Below, one piece after another: positions 39,860-52,577 of a stretch of 64,000 nt of DNA. A program made the translations under genes and the position numbers. Numbering within the stretch: position 1 is the stretch's first letter; the number at the start of each line of letters is the position of its first letter. This DNA comes from Bigelowiella natans CCMP2755 (taxonomy: Eukaryota; Cercozoa; Chlorarachniophyceae). The stretch spans positions 62,001 to 126,000 of the forward strand of contig ADNK01000002.1 of the NCBI GenBank assembly GCA_000320545.1, in the 5' to 3' direction. The notes under the pieces are model-generated. The model had not been told where the DNA came from. It did not search any database and saw nothing but the letters and a program-made list of their open reading frames with translations.

Positions 39860-40402
39860 TAATATCAAAATAACTAATACTGTACTACAACTACTAGTAG
39901 TAGTATTTGCATAAGGTGCAGATAGAAATCGGCCAATCCTTATTCTTACATGAAGCGTAACGAGTGAGTAGTAGTAGTGGTAGTAGTAGTAGTAGTACCC
40001 TTAAGTTTGCTTTCTGTGGAGGTTCCTCCTCCTCCCCCCCCCCCTCCTCGGTAGAATCGTCGACTCCCGCTACCTTGTCCAGAGTTATTACTGCTGACGT
40101 TGTGATATCTAAGAAGAACAACAAGAAGAAGACGAACAACAAAGACAAAGAGAGAGAGAGAGAGAGAGAGAGAGGGGGAGAGAGTAACGAGTTGTTGTTA
40201 TTGATCGGTAAAAAGCACCAACAACAACTATGACTGTCGCCACTCAGTATACTACTACTTATTATTCAAATATTACTGTCTTCTGCAGATGAATGAACGT
40301 CGAGACGAAAATGTTTTCCTGTCGCTCTAATAATAATAATTCAAATAAATGCAACACAACATCATCATCAAATCACGGAGGATAAGAATCCAATGGTACA
40401 TA

Positions 40403-40448
<46 letters not shown>

Positions 40449-40554
40449 TAATTGATATCCATGTTCGTATGCGTGTGTTTGTCGTCGGGACAGTATGTAT
40501 GTACTACCTGATGATTATGATATGCGCCCAATGACAATTTCCCTCCTCCTCCTC

Positions 40555-40589
<35 letters not shown>

Positions 40590-40864
40590 TTTTTCTTCTG
40601 GATGAACAATGAACCTCCCATTGATGAGAGAGAGCGAGACACCCAATGCATAGATTCACACAACATAGCCACCGTATCCCTGCAGAACAACAACAACAAC
40701 AACAACAATGACAATGAAACATGAACAACGAACATCACGATGATGATGATGATGATGATACTACCAGTTATCCCAGAGAAGCTGTTCCCGTGTCAATTCA
40801 ATATGCTGCATGTATCTGTAAGTAGGTAAGTAGCAGCACCATCAGCGAACAACACGTGATATAA

Positions 40865-40926
<62 letters not shown>

Positions 40927-41222
40927 ATATATATATATACATATGAGCACCAGAGAAATCAGGAATCAACTGGTAGCCAACAGTTGTGAGTTGTTAAGGT
41001 AGTTATTAGGGTGTGAAGAATAAGAAGAACAAGTAGAATAATAATAATAATAATGAGATTCGAATATGATTCGTACAGTATGTAGAAGTGCTGGCTTTCT
41101 TTCTTGAAGGTTTCTCTTGAATCTGAGAGCTTCTTGCCTTTGGGGACAGGACTTCCAAGTAATCGTTGAGTGCGTGAATCTTCACGGTATATTTGAAGAA
41201 ACGCTGGATCGCCGAGAACCTA

Positions 41223-41255
<33 letters not shown>

Positions 41256-42319
41256 CATCACCATTACTAACTAACATCACCAACAAAGGATGATGGGAAA
41301 TGATCTCCTCTATCTCACTACTACTACTACTACCACTACCACTACTCTTAATCTTTAGATAAATTACTTAGGCTAGAATAGGAAAGAATAAGAAGAATAA
41401 GAATATGAAGAGCTGGTGAACATACACACACACACACACCGTAGATGAATATAGTTTGGACGACAGCTGTTGTTTCAGTCTTTCCTCGCAATGCTGATGG
41501 TATCTGAGCACGTTAACAAGGTAAAATAAAGCCTGTGTCTGGATATTAAACGGGGGGGGGAGGGGGGTGCTAGATAGATATGTTCTTCTACGGATTTGAT
41601 TCTTCTTTCATTCTCTCTTCTTCTTCTATTAGACACACATGATGACCACCGCCATCATGATCATCATATCGTCGTATGTAATATAGCAAGTACACTATTA
41701 CTACTACTACTACCTACCTACCCCTACTACCTTTGGCATGCCAACTCTACTACCCGGACGTATTCCTCCACAGAAAAAGGTAAAGAGAGCATATCTCTGT
41801 TGTTATTGTTGTATTAGTAGTTGGAACAAAGAATCAAACAAACAAACAAACGACCAACATAGCAATCTGTCATGCTGATGAGAGAATGCAGTTGATAAGT
41901 GACTAACAGTACAGTTCCACTACTATATGCACCTCATCAGGTCTTGCACAAGTCTCGAAAACCTGCGATTATTATTGGATAGATGTAGGATAAGTTTCTT
42001 CTTCTTCTTCTTCTTCTTTATTGATACTACCCATGTAAATCACTGATAAAATTTATTAAACACCCTCTTCCCCTTCCCCTTCCCCCTCCCTTCCCTTTAC
42101 TGACTGTATAGAACTGTGAACAATGACGGGGGGTACGTCGCCCACCGCATTGACCACCGAGGAGATGTTGCAGTGCTCCGTTTCGATTGGTTTGAAGCTT
42201 GCAGTGTCGCAGAGAATACGGGTAATAAACTGTGGTGATGGTTGTGATATGTAACGATGATCAGGGAACAACAAGAAAATCACAATAAGCGCCATCATGA
42301 TTATCATCATCATCATGTC

Positions 42320-42372
<53 letters not shown>

Positions 42373-42632
42373 CCTTGTGCGTGTCAGCTTGTACCCTTGG
42401 AATGAACTCCCTTCTTATGAAACTGTTCATGAATTGCCTCAAGGGAGGACTTACTTCCGTGCTGGAATCCTCTTCTTCAATCATAGATTGGGCCTGAATA
42501 ACATTAACAACAACGACAACAATACCAAAAATAATAAATCAAAAAAGAGGTGTTAATATCAACGTCATTATGTGCCTAACCACCTCGTCTTTATATCTCA
42601 CAACGAACAACGATCTAGTGTTTACCACATCT

Positions 42633-42672
<40 letters not shown>

Positions 42673-43006
42673 GTATGTATGTATTATATCGTCGCAACAA
42701 CTACCTGATCCATAAACGTGACTACTCTCCGGTAACAAGCCGTCACATGGTAAGGAGATGCCTTTGTTGTTGTTGTTGTTGTTGTTGATAATAATAGCAA
42801 CAACATCGTCAATATTCTACTCATTTTCTCTATCTCCCACTATCTATGGAATACTACGACGTTGAGTTTTTCACCAAAATCATGAGGGAATAATACATTG
42901 CTATCATCATCATCATCATCAGGAGGAGGAGGAGGAGGAAGAGGCATACTAACTAACCTCTATCCATTGAGGGTGTTGCGTCGTTACGCCTGTTGTTTAC
43001 AACGTC

Positions 43007-43041
<35 letters not shown>

Positions 43042-43633
43042 TGTAGGTAGCAGTGAGGAGAAGGAGGAGGAGGAGGAGGAGGAGAGACAAAGTGGGGGAC
43101 TATAACGTACTTTTCATCGCACACAACTGCAACAATTACAACTACAACTACTACTATTGCAAATATTAATCTTTATTATTGTATTATCGTGACGTTTAGT
43201 GAATAATAGCACCTTTTTTCTCCTTCCTTTCCTCATCAGCATACATAATCATGTGCCTTCTTCTTCCTCCTTCATTCCTACCCTCGTTTGGATTTTCCCT
43301 TGCCAATGCAGCAACACTCGGAATATCAGAATGCTCAAACCGGAAGTCAAATAGCAGTTCCCTGATCAAAGAATAATAATAATAATAATAATGTGTGATT
43401 ATTGGGAAATAGATGAGTAGTAGTTGCATCATTGCTAGCAACAACACCATTCTTTCATTAAGCAAATATTAACCAAATAATTTACATTTAGAGTTAGTCG
43501 TCACAAATATCACATATGAGAATATAATGTAATATATTGAGAGGCGGGGAGGGGGGAGGGGAGAGAGAGATGAAGAAGTACAACTACCCTTTGATATCTG
43601 ATTCCTTCTTCGCCTCTTCAGCTGTGGTAACAG

Positions 43634-43676
<43 letters not shown>

Positions 43677-43971
43677 TATCAATCTTAAATCGAATCATCA
43701 TCATCACCACACAAAAATGTAGTACAATCGGAAGTAATCATTTACTCATCATTTTCTTCATGTTGTTTGCTTCCGTGTTATAGGAGTACTCAATCCATTT
43801 CACATCAAATGTCTCGACTACTATTACTACTACTACTACTACTGCTGCTACTATTACTACTACTACTGCTACTACTACTACTTGTGGCCAATGTCACGCC
43901 TGCTTCTTCAGTTTTCTTCACCTTACATATTGTATTTCAAGACAATAATAATGGAAATTTTAAAAAGATAA

Positions 43972-44003
<32 letters not shown>

Positions 44004-45391
44004 CTGTGAGTGTGAGTGTGTGTGTGTAAATCGGTTAGCATATTTTGTCATAGTTTTCTTAATCATCCTTCCCAGGAGAACATTATAAGCTCTATTATCT
44101 CCTTTGTACCTTCCAATATGTCCTCAGCATTTCCTTCAATTTCGCTTGCATAGCTTCCCAAACGAATCTGATAAATAAAGGTGAAGAAAATGTCGATCAT
44201 GATAGAAATATACTAATACAATGATGGTTCTACGATGACGATACGATGTAAATATGATAAAGCATAGTATAAACACGCTGTCTTTTTAGTTTTAATATCA
44301 TGCACCATCGTCATTTTTTTGTACCACTAATATTTAGAATAGGTGTTGAATAATATTGTGATTCTTGTTCATGATATAAGACGCAGGGACGAATTCACAA
44401 GCTCTGCAACAAGCAAAACTTGTTGTTTTCTGCTGCTAAACAATGATGACAACCAACACACACCTTGCATTCATTGTGTCTTCTTCCCTTACTTTTGTTG
44501 TTTGCTTTTTCATCCTAAAGACAGCAGATAAAAATACTTACTGGCTACTGGCACTCATCATCTGTCTACTACTGGAATGATTTCGAATAAATATATGAGT
44601 GAGCACACAATATAGGAGAACATCTTGATGTACTTACTGTTGGTGCAAATTTCGCCTTCGGGATCCCATCATCAAATCCGATGTATTTATACGTCCAAAT
44701 AAGGTATCGTCCTCCTTTTTAACGAATCAACGAATGAACAAACGACTCCTCTATTTCAATCCTTCTTCCTACTACCATAAAATATATTTATTATTGAGAT
44801 GTTAAAACATACATCTTCGTCCTCGTCATTATCATCGTCGTCCTCCTAATAAGGTGTAAAGGTTGTATGTGCTTATTGATTCATAATGATGATGATGCTC
44901 GATAATATATAATGTAGCAATCACAGCTGCAGCATCATCAGCAGCAACAAGGATAATGAATGACCGCTTCCTTCTCCATAGCCTCCCTTCTGGCCTTGGC
45001 TTCGTGTTCCTTTCTCATTACGGCTACATGCACCAAAAGGGTAAGGGTGGTGGTGGGTTAACATCAGGCGGTGGTCGTTTCTAAGGCGTCTGATGCGACG
45101 CTGCTGATAGATTTTATCGCTACTCGTTGGTTTATTATCATTAATATTATTATTACTATTATTATTACCCCAGACGTTAATTTGATTCTGCAGCACACTC
45201 GTAAAACGTTGAAACACAGAGTTCATCAATTCCATCAACCTCTGCTCAGATCTGCTTTCGATGATATAACAACAGTCATAGCCATAAAATCAAAACAATA
45301 TGGATCTTCTGGCATACAACGCACCTAGCTATCACCGTCATCACACACAAACACACACACACACACACACACGCACACACACGCACACACT

Positions 45392-45425
<34 letters not shown>

Positions 45426-45605
45426 GGTACTAGGCATACAAACTGAAGATGGATGGTGTAACGACATCATTTGGAACATTCATTGATCGGCGACACCGTT
45501 CGTTTTTAGTCACTCACTCAGTTGAGTCACTCACTCACCACCACACATTCTATTTTGCGTCTTCCTTCAACATTTTTTTGGGTTTTCCAAAGAGATTTGA
45601 ACGTA

Positions 45606-45639
<34 letters not shown>

Positions 45640-48461
45640 GCTACTACTATTATTACTGTTGTAAGGAGTTGAACAGATGTCCTGAGCTTGTTGCTGCTGC
45701 TGCTACTCCTGCAGTACCACGTGAGCTACTACTACCATTCGTTGTCGTCGTCATCATCATCATATTATCCCAAGGATCATCCGCCACCACTCCCACTACA
45801 CCCAATTCACGACTGGATGATGATGGCCGTTTTTGCGAATACCTGTGATGATAGTAGTGTGCTGTTGATAGCGCTGTTTCAAACAGCAGGAAGAAGAACA
45901 ATAATAATAGCTGCTGGGAAAGTACAATTGGCAGCTGTTGCAACTGAACATCGTTGTCTAAATCCTCATATCATCTATCAAGTTTAATGCTAACTGACTT
46001 TTTTTGGAGGTTCTCTGCCTCCGCATCGATTATGTGTTGCAACTCGTTATGAACCTGCAGGGATGGGGATGGGATGGAATGAAATAACGAGGTGGATAAT
46101 CATCAATGGAATTACGAATTACTACCCTATTTCTTAGAGCTGATTGACAGGAGGGCAGCCTTCCCAACTGAACGAAAAGAAGAAACAATTAAATCAATGT
46201 TTCACGAGTAATACATACTACGGATTGAACCTTCGAGAGCGACTCGATAACAATATCAATAAGCAATGCTGAATTTCCTTCCGGATTTCCAAGGTACCTA
46301 ATATTCGCATAAGTAAGAATCTTAGTAAGGTCCAACCAACGACCATGAAGAATCGAACGCTTCAATGCAAGCCAAAGTGTGCGAACTAGTAGCTAATAAG
46401 AAGATTACGTGTCGGATTTCTCTTCTTTCAGCAACTCAAGAATCTTTTTCTCCTCCTCCTCGTTTTCGTTGTCTGGAGGCTGCTGAGATTCCTCGTACGA
46501 CAGAAAATTACCGCCTTTGGTGCTATTATTTCCTGCTCCTCCATCGCGGAATGGGGAGAACTTGTCTGCGCCTCGAGGCTCGAAGTACTATAACCAATAT
46601 GATATCATTTCCAAAATAATGGTAGGTGCTATTTTTATTATGGAAGTGTTGATGCCAATATACCAGTGCTACCCTTAGTAATTTTATTACTTCTGCTACT
46701 ACTGTTAATAATAATAATAATACTTGCTTCTCCTTTTCCATAGATGGTATTGCTACTGTCAGTATCGACTAAAACTACAATTATACCCTTTCAGAATTCC
46801 TGAATGATCCTCCCCTCTTGGTAAAACTGCCATCCTTCTCATCGCCACCTTCAATCGAACATTAAGAATGTAGCATAGTGATTTAATTCAAAACAAGACC
46901 GAGACATCAAACTTGTTCTATATTGCTATCATTTATTTAGAAAAGTGAGAGCATCAACCTCCCCTCATACTGCCGTGGAAGCTTGAGCCAGGCCGACTAT
47001 TATTATGTGAACTACTATTTCGATGGTTACTGACGCTTGTGCTAATTCCATCTGAGAGAGTGTTTATGAGAAGATACAGCATCATCATAGTTATTAATCA
47101 AATAGACTTCATACGAGTTTATCAGCATACCAGATGCTGGAACTGTGATATCATTGCGATCTTCCGTCTCTGAGTAAATATGCTTATGCAAGTGGTCAAT
47201 TAGCATTTCCTGGATTGCGTTTCTCTGAGTGAGCATGTGCTGCCTTATCTGAACAATAACAACAACGCACGACGTTATCGAGATGCAGGCTGCTGCCAAT
47301 AAAACAGAAACGTGAAGAATCGAAATTGCACAATCACTGGTTTTTACATCGTCTAGAGCCCCAAAACTGCCGAGATCATCGGCAAGGAGTAGCGAAAGGG
47401 TATGGATAACAAGCTGCACAGCGTGTAGATACCTAATAAACCACAATCCTTAGGGGACACAGAATGTCTAATCGTCTTCGTGATGATATAACATCGTATG
47501 TACATCTTATAATGAACCAGTATAGCAAACTCAATAAATGTAGATAGTGTTTATTTACTGTTTCCGTGCCAAGAATTGCTCCACTTGTTTCGGGACACCA
47601 ACGACATATTCCACTTTGTCAAGAATTGCCTTGGGAAAGAGAGATAGAGATGATGAGAGTAAGAACAAATTCTCAAGTTGGCCAAAGAATCATTTCTTCG
47701 TTCCCACCAGAATCTTTTCTAGCCTCTTGTTTTCTAGATGTCTCTCTCGGAGCGAATCGGGTTTTGTAACCTGTGTTGAAGTTGTCTTAAAATTTGTAAG
47801 TTCACAAATAATTTGATGCGAAATAATACCAGAATCCGGCGACTCTGCTTTAAGTTTTCCAGAAGATTATCCACCTTCCTTTGCGTACCTCCAAACCGAG
47901 ATAGAATCTGGCTAAATGAAGACGTTGCCGTGTTGAAGCCTTCCCGAGAGAACAATAAAAAGGACGGAAATAGGTCAGATTGCACCGAATGTTACAACAC
48001 AATGGAAGAACCTTTGGTGTAGACATCCAGGATCAAATCAACAATCTTATCTATCGACGATTCCCTGATAGAAAATAATGCATTCGTGTGTGACCAGAAA
48101 ACATTACATAGCATGATATCTGCGAGTAATTTCGTGCATATTTGCAAAATTAGCTCTCTTTTGAACAAATTGCCGTATCTAGGCACTCTCAGCGCATTCC
48201 AGATTAGACTAACATGACTCGCAAAATTTCTTTGTCTCACCATTTTTTCAGCTTTCTCTCATTCTCCTTCCAATACTTGAAGGGGTTAAAATTATGCTCG
48301 CTTTGAAACTCCTCCTGTGTTATGTGGTGCCGTTAAAAACATGGGTAAGCATACTCGAGGCAACCGACCGGGTAGTTTTTCGACAGAGTATTAATCTTTT
48401 TCATATCGAGCGTCCCTCCAGGAAGGCTCATCCGGCTCTTCATCCGACTTCGATTGCTCAT
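38513..48461 (-). CDS. SEC8: Sec8 / EXOC4, exocyst complex subunit
   Basis: Minus-strand gene. The first exons are traced in frame: 48461-48369 (ATG), 48314-48241, 48064-48012, then about 47942-47831, about 47775-47710 and about 47631-47560. The N-terminal part reads VDLILDVYTKGFNTATSSFS, then a coiled segment, LDKVEYVVGVPKQVEQFLAR, YLHAVQLVIHTLSLLLADDL, GALDDVKT and MLIDHLHKHIYSE. This is the same order as in plant and animal Sec8 (VH.YH.GFN.AI, LLDQVE, K.Y..AVQL, GAL.DVR, LHNHLYS). The C-terminus is equally clear: a penultimate exon about 39059-38918 (VRYVFSGLDQLMCSIMI) and the last exon 38744-38513 (RNLYALQQNLTNI, FDRARSYFELI). The 40-46 kb middle holds many short exons that I did not all join. 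Sec8 is part of the eight-subunit exocyst that tethers secretory vesicles at the plasma membrane. The start is the first ATG giving a frame-consistent join; its donor (GTCGGT) is weak. Confidence 0.9.
40406..40446. repeat. (CT)n microsatellite
   Basis: About 20 CT units in a Sec8 intron, read as (AG)n on the coding strand. Confidence 0.95.
40540..40591. repeat. (CTC)n plus C-run, homopurine tract on the coding strand
   Basis: About ten CTC triplets run into roughly ten C residues and then T. On the Sec8 coding strand this is an unbroken purine tract ending in GGA repeats and a G run. Confidence 0.95.
40862..40940. repeat. Long (AT)n microsatellite, about 70 bp
   Basis: The longest dinucleotide array in the window, interrupted by a few ATAC or CAAT units, in a Sec8 intron. 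Shorter AT arrays in introns occur at 33116-33142, 36797-36826, 42339-42370, 42641-42666 and 43637-43670. Confidence 0.95.
43005..43041. repeat. (GTA)n microsatellite
   Basis: About twelve GTA/TAG triplets in a Sec8 intron, followed at 43062-43084 by (GGA)n. This type is widespread in the introns of the window. Confidence 0.9.
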
Positions 48462-48980
48462 CTTTCAATGGTGTCTTTTCCTCCCCACTGTGTCCCAACA
48501 GTCATCTTAGGCCGACCGTGGTGTTTTAATTCCCACACATACTTCAAGTTCCAACGAACTCAATACACATATCTTATACAAGGTTGTATGTAGTTTCATC
48601 AGGAAAAATAGAAGTTAGTATATTGTGGACCTGAGGGTGGGTCAAAAAACAACGAGAGCGCTGAGGAATAATAGCTCGACCCTGATCGCACTGAACCAAT
48701 CTCGAGAATCTGATTTGTCAGATGGAGAAGGACGGAAGGGATATACCATCTGCGACAACACATTGTACATGTCTTACCCTTTAAATGTCAATCATGCTCT
48801 TCTGTAAGGAAAAATAAGCTATGTACTCAAACTTCCACTTGCAAAACACGAGCAGGGTTGCTTCTTCGTATTCTGGTGTGCCCCGCTCATCCATTTGAGG
48901 CATACTAACTATATAATACAGGGCTATCATAAGCTCATTATCATTGGTTGTAAAGCGGCATATTGCCGTGGTGGCACACA
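48462..48980. promoter_or_regulatory. Divergent promoter region, Sec8 / KxDL-like gene
   Basis: Only 519 bp lie between the two start codons, so both promoters must sit here or overlap the first exons. The interval is free of microsatellites and of island sequence. A minus-strand open segment near 48720-48608 (frame containing WYIPSVLLHLTNQILEIGS) has plausible splice borders and could be an upstream exon; I could not join it in frame. No TATA element is convincing. Confidence 0.5.
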
Positions 48981-50034
48981 ATGTCTTCCAAAAGTCCCAT
49001 CGATCAGCTGAATCCACGTAATAATAAAAATTTTCGACTTCGTATGGAGTTTTGTTTCAATAACTCTATTGTATTTTTTCATAGCAGAACAACCCACAGA
49101 CCATGTGGTTCTTGTTCACATTATTTAACCTGCAACCAGTTGCCCTGCTATTTGAATGTGAACATTCTTTTTAAAATGAATGATCCACATGTATTTTGCC
49201 AGGAGATAGCGAACAGGCTAATGGAGACCAAAAATTTGGAGAAATTAGAAACACAAGTAGAACCTGATTGAAATTGAAGCACAAATAATCGTTATCTATC
49301 TACATCTTTAAAAAACTATCTTTGTTATTTCAGCCATTGAACGCGACACGATAGATACGATTGTGAGTAAGCAGGAAGCTACAGCTGTGGGTAAAGCAGA
49401 AGCTAAAGAACACAAAATTTTGAAAAAACTTGTCAATAAAAGCTACATCCAATTCCCTAACAAATAACTCACATGCAGCAATACAAACCCGAGCTGGGGA
49501 TGCTAAAGAGGATACATCTGTAGAAGAAGCAGGTGCAAAATATGAAAATAATTAAAAAATGGTAAAATCCTAAAAGCACGCCTCACCATTTGAATAATTT
49601 CTTATTGTGTTCCATTTGACTTATTTCTGAATGTGTTCCAGAGGAGAAAGAATACCAGGGGGAAACCACCGAAGAAGAAGCAAAAACAAGTCTATCTGTT
49701 AGAGGCATTGAAAGATTGCAGAGAACAGTGTACGTATTCGCTTTTCTCAGTCTTCTGCCATATCACTAATGATTTATCATCTGAAGGTTGGAAGACCTTC
49801 ACATATCCAGCAAAATGCTACATGATTTCAATGAATTCTCAAGGGAGAAAATCGGTGATGCAAAGAAAGTATCAGTGAAATACTGTAAACGCATCCGCAA
49901 GATTCGAGAGTTATTATATAAGACTTTTGAAAAGATAAGGTTGAGAACAGAATTTCATTTCAATTCGTATCAATCTTACATATTTCTATTTTGACAGGAT
50001 TTTGAAGGATAAAATTAAAAAAATGGATTCGTAA
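48981..50034 (+). CDS. KxDL-like small coiled-coil protein (BORC/BLOC-1-related)
   Basis: Seven exons close exactly to 159 residues: 48981-49017, 49203-49256, 49334-49390, 49479-49532, 49642-49729, 49787-49939, 49998-50034. The N-terminal 80 residues are acidic and probably disordered (MSSKSPIDQLNP, then TTEEEAKTSL). The C-terminal half, from RGIERLQRTVLEDLHISSKM through LHDFNEFSREKI and VKYCKRIRKIREL to EKIRILKDKIKK, matches the layout of KxDL-motif proteins (KXD1): a conserved FN near the first helix, then a heptad helix ending in an F..IR.LK.K pattern. The KxDL tetrapeptide itself aligns to RELL, so the motif is degenerate. KXD1 is a subunit of BORC and BLOC-1-type complexes that position lysosomes. 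The gene is divergent from Sec8. The family call is moderate; a generic coiled-coil protein is the alternative. Confidence 0.6.
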
Positions 50035-50039
50035 TTCGT

Positions 50040-51100
50040 CTTGGTAAGATTCTTACAAGTTCGTAATTTCTATATTGTTTACAATATATTGTACGAATTA
50101 TGCGAAAGCAAGCGCCAGGACTCATGAAACAAAGTAAAATGAAACCAGTATCATAGGTGTAATTATATTTTGCTAAATATTCGGCGAGTGTCGAAAACAT
50201 CGAGGGGCGGGCACGTGCATTTTTTTTAAACGGACGCGGGTGTGCGTGGCGTACCGCGTACGATCCAGCTATGTCACCGCAATATTTACACCTAATAAAA
50301 TGTGTGTTCTGCATGCCCAGAATTTTGTATTCGCATAAAATTCTGTCTCATGTGGTAGCGCGCGATACCATTGAAATTATACAGTCATTATACCATGCTA
50401 CCGTAGACGCCCCATGTGTCATGTAGTCATGTACATACACATGATGTGTGTGCATGCATGCCCGTTTAGTTGTTTGACTGATCGACGTTACGTTGCATGT
50501 AAAGATCGTCTCGCTGTGCTTTGCTACTTGCAGTGGATGCACCTAGCAATGCAATGGCGCTATAGGGCGTGTACACGCTAGCAAGCGCGCAGCTAGTATT
50601 AGCCATACATGTAGCGTGTTTTGCATAAACATATCTTAAGCTAGCCAGACGCTTTCTAGTAGACCGTGCCATCTAGACATGTGCAATTCTTCTCGTGCGC
50701 ATGTGCGTTCTCATATCTACTCATGCCATTCTTCTAGTATATTGTACAGCATGCATGCTTGACAGACTAGCAGACCTATTATACTATGAGCGCATGGGTG
50801 TGCAATGACGCGTATTGCTAGACTGTACGTAGTACTGATTCGACGAGTGATCGAAAAGTGCAGCAATTTCTAGGCATTCATATTCGATACACAATAGCCA
50901 GCTTGCTTACTTTATTAGATCTTACCCATCGATGAGTTAAAAATAAATAAACGTTTACCAGCGCTCAATGTAGCATTATATATGGTTAGAATCGCAGCAT
51001 CCCTTAATTTAGTTGCGCACGGGTTCGTGCCTTACAGCTGCATACAATAGTCCACAAATAATTATATTGTGCTACATCAGATGACCAACACACATAAGAT
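50040..51100. other. CTAG/TGCA-rich intergenic island 6 between convergent genes
   Basis: Spacer between the stops of the KxDL-like gene and Dcp1. It contains ATCTAGACATG at 50671-50681, TGCATGCATGC near 50451, AGCATGCATGCTTG near 50750 and GCTAGC near 50578. There are no microsatellites and no exon structure. Confidence 0.7.
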
Positions 51101-51126
51101 CCTTTAAGGTTGCACGAAGATTTAAG

Positions 51127-52577
51127 CTAGGTCGTTGAAGAACCAGAAAATACAAGGTACTTCGCATAAACAGCATCGAATACTTCCGGATCCTGTCGAA
51201 ATACCGCATCAAACCGTGGTGGAAGTTGTGATCAATATTAACATTGGCTAACCTCGACCAGAGAATGAAGAAAATCTCGCAATTTTTGCTTGGACATTAA
51301 TCTAGAAGCTGAAAGTCTACCCACATTAGGCTTAGGCGTTCTGCTTTCGAGAAGATTCTACAAGGTGAATGGTTGGATGAGAACATTAAACGAATTGAAT
51401 AATTGAAGTTGACAATACCGACACTCCGTCCTCTTTCCCATCAACAGCGAGGAACTAAACATCCACAAATCTTAGGTTTGAATCTATGTTAATCAATGAT
51501 TTGAGTACCAAATCATCATCTTCTTCCTCCTCGTGGAAGATTTGCCGAACATTCCTACTCTCTGTATGACTCATCTTCCCAGGCATTGAAATATCTAAGA
51601 GATCATCGGGGGAAAGTAGCTGCAAAGAAAAGAATTTATTCAAAAAATTTCAACATGACTGGAAACGTATGGTTCAAAAAATGTAGTCCATATGCACTGA
51701 TTACCACATCTGGTTCCGTTGCTGATAAAGGTGAACAGTTCGGAGAAGATGATGCAACGACTTCTGGCTTTTTGGAAGATGCTAAAGGACGAGTATTTTT
51801 CGGTTTCTGATGTCTATGCTTTCTGTCGGAGTGTTTTAGGCCTGCACAATGTACTTCAGAAGAAGAGCGAGAATGGTATCATGTAATTGAGACTTATCAA
51901 TGACCTGCTTGTTTCATTCCATCTCGACTTGAACGGGGAGCAGTAGCGGATAACCTTATTTGCAAGACTTATGAATGATAAACGTGTGATTGAATAAAGT
52001 TCATACCGGACAATGAGATCGTAACATGCTTTTTGATCCTCAAGATCGTAGAACCAAAATGCAAAGACTTTGCCCCCCTTTCTCGATTCAACGTAGACAA
52101 AGCTGGAAAGTATTCCACAAATCAGCCCCAGTTTATCATTAGAGGCATTCTTAAATACGATTTAATACTTTGTATTTGATTCAATCGTCATGTTCGGCAC
52201 AATATCCTGAAATAGAAAGTAATATTTTAAGAGGTATGATAAAAGAACAGATTGCGAATATGTAGGACCAGTTCGAAGTTATCCAGGCTTTTCCGGTTTA
52301 GGATTATGATTTTATTCTTTGGTGCTGATGGAGACTCAGGAGATCTCTCAACTATGAATAGCGGTCCCCCCACTTCTGAGTTTTTCTAAATTCAAGTACA
52401 CCATCAAACAAACATTGGGCGTTTGCTCTAAGAAATACGTACCCATTGCATTGCTTCAGATAGTTCGTAAGCTGCTGTAAACTTAATACAGAGGAGAAGA
52501 TTTTTAAGACGGGGGTCGTGCCTCCTTAATGTTTTGAGCACTTGCGTGTGGGTTTGGGCAGGTGCCGCTGCTGCCAT
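51127..52577 (-). CDS. DCP1: Dcp1, mRNA decapping complex subunit (EVH1 domain)
   Basis: Starts at ATG 52577 and stops at 51129-51127. Exon 1 (52577-52443, 45 residues) carries LKTLRRHDPRLKNLL and YELSEAMQW. Exon 2 gives EVGGPLFIVERSPESP and IIILNRKSLDNFEL. The next exons give DIVPNMTIESN and then FVYVESRKGGKVFAFWFYDL. This is the Dcp1 EVH1-like order: LRRHDP, an aromatic patch, EG.LFVV.R, .NR...DN, and a WFYD strand. A low-complexity linker follows (HQKPKNTRPLASS), then an acidic patch (EEEEDDDLV), then the C-terminal helices (LMSKQKLRDFLHSLVEDPEV) that resemble the trimerisation region. Dcp1 activates Dcp2, which removes the 5' cap of mRNAs in the cytoplasm. The gene is divergent from LSm5, another decapping factor. 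Confidence 0.92.

Noticed and set aside
48800-49017. Minus-strand frame starting at 49017 opposite the first exon of the KxDL-like gene
   Set aside because: It is the complement of a well-supported exon, and its continuation runs into stops in all frames after the nearest acceptor.
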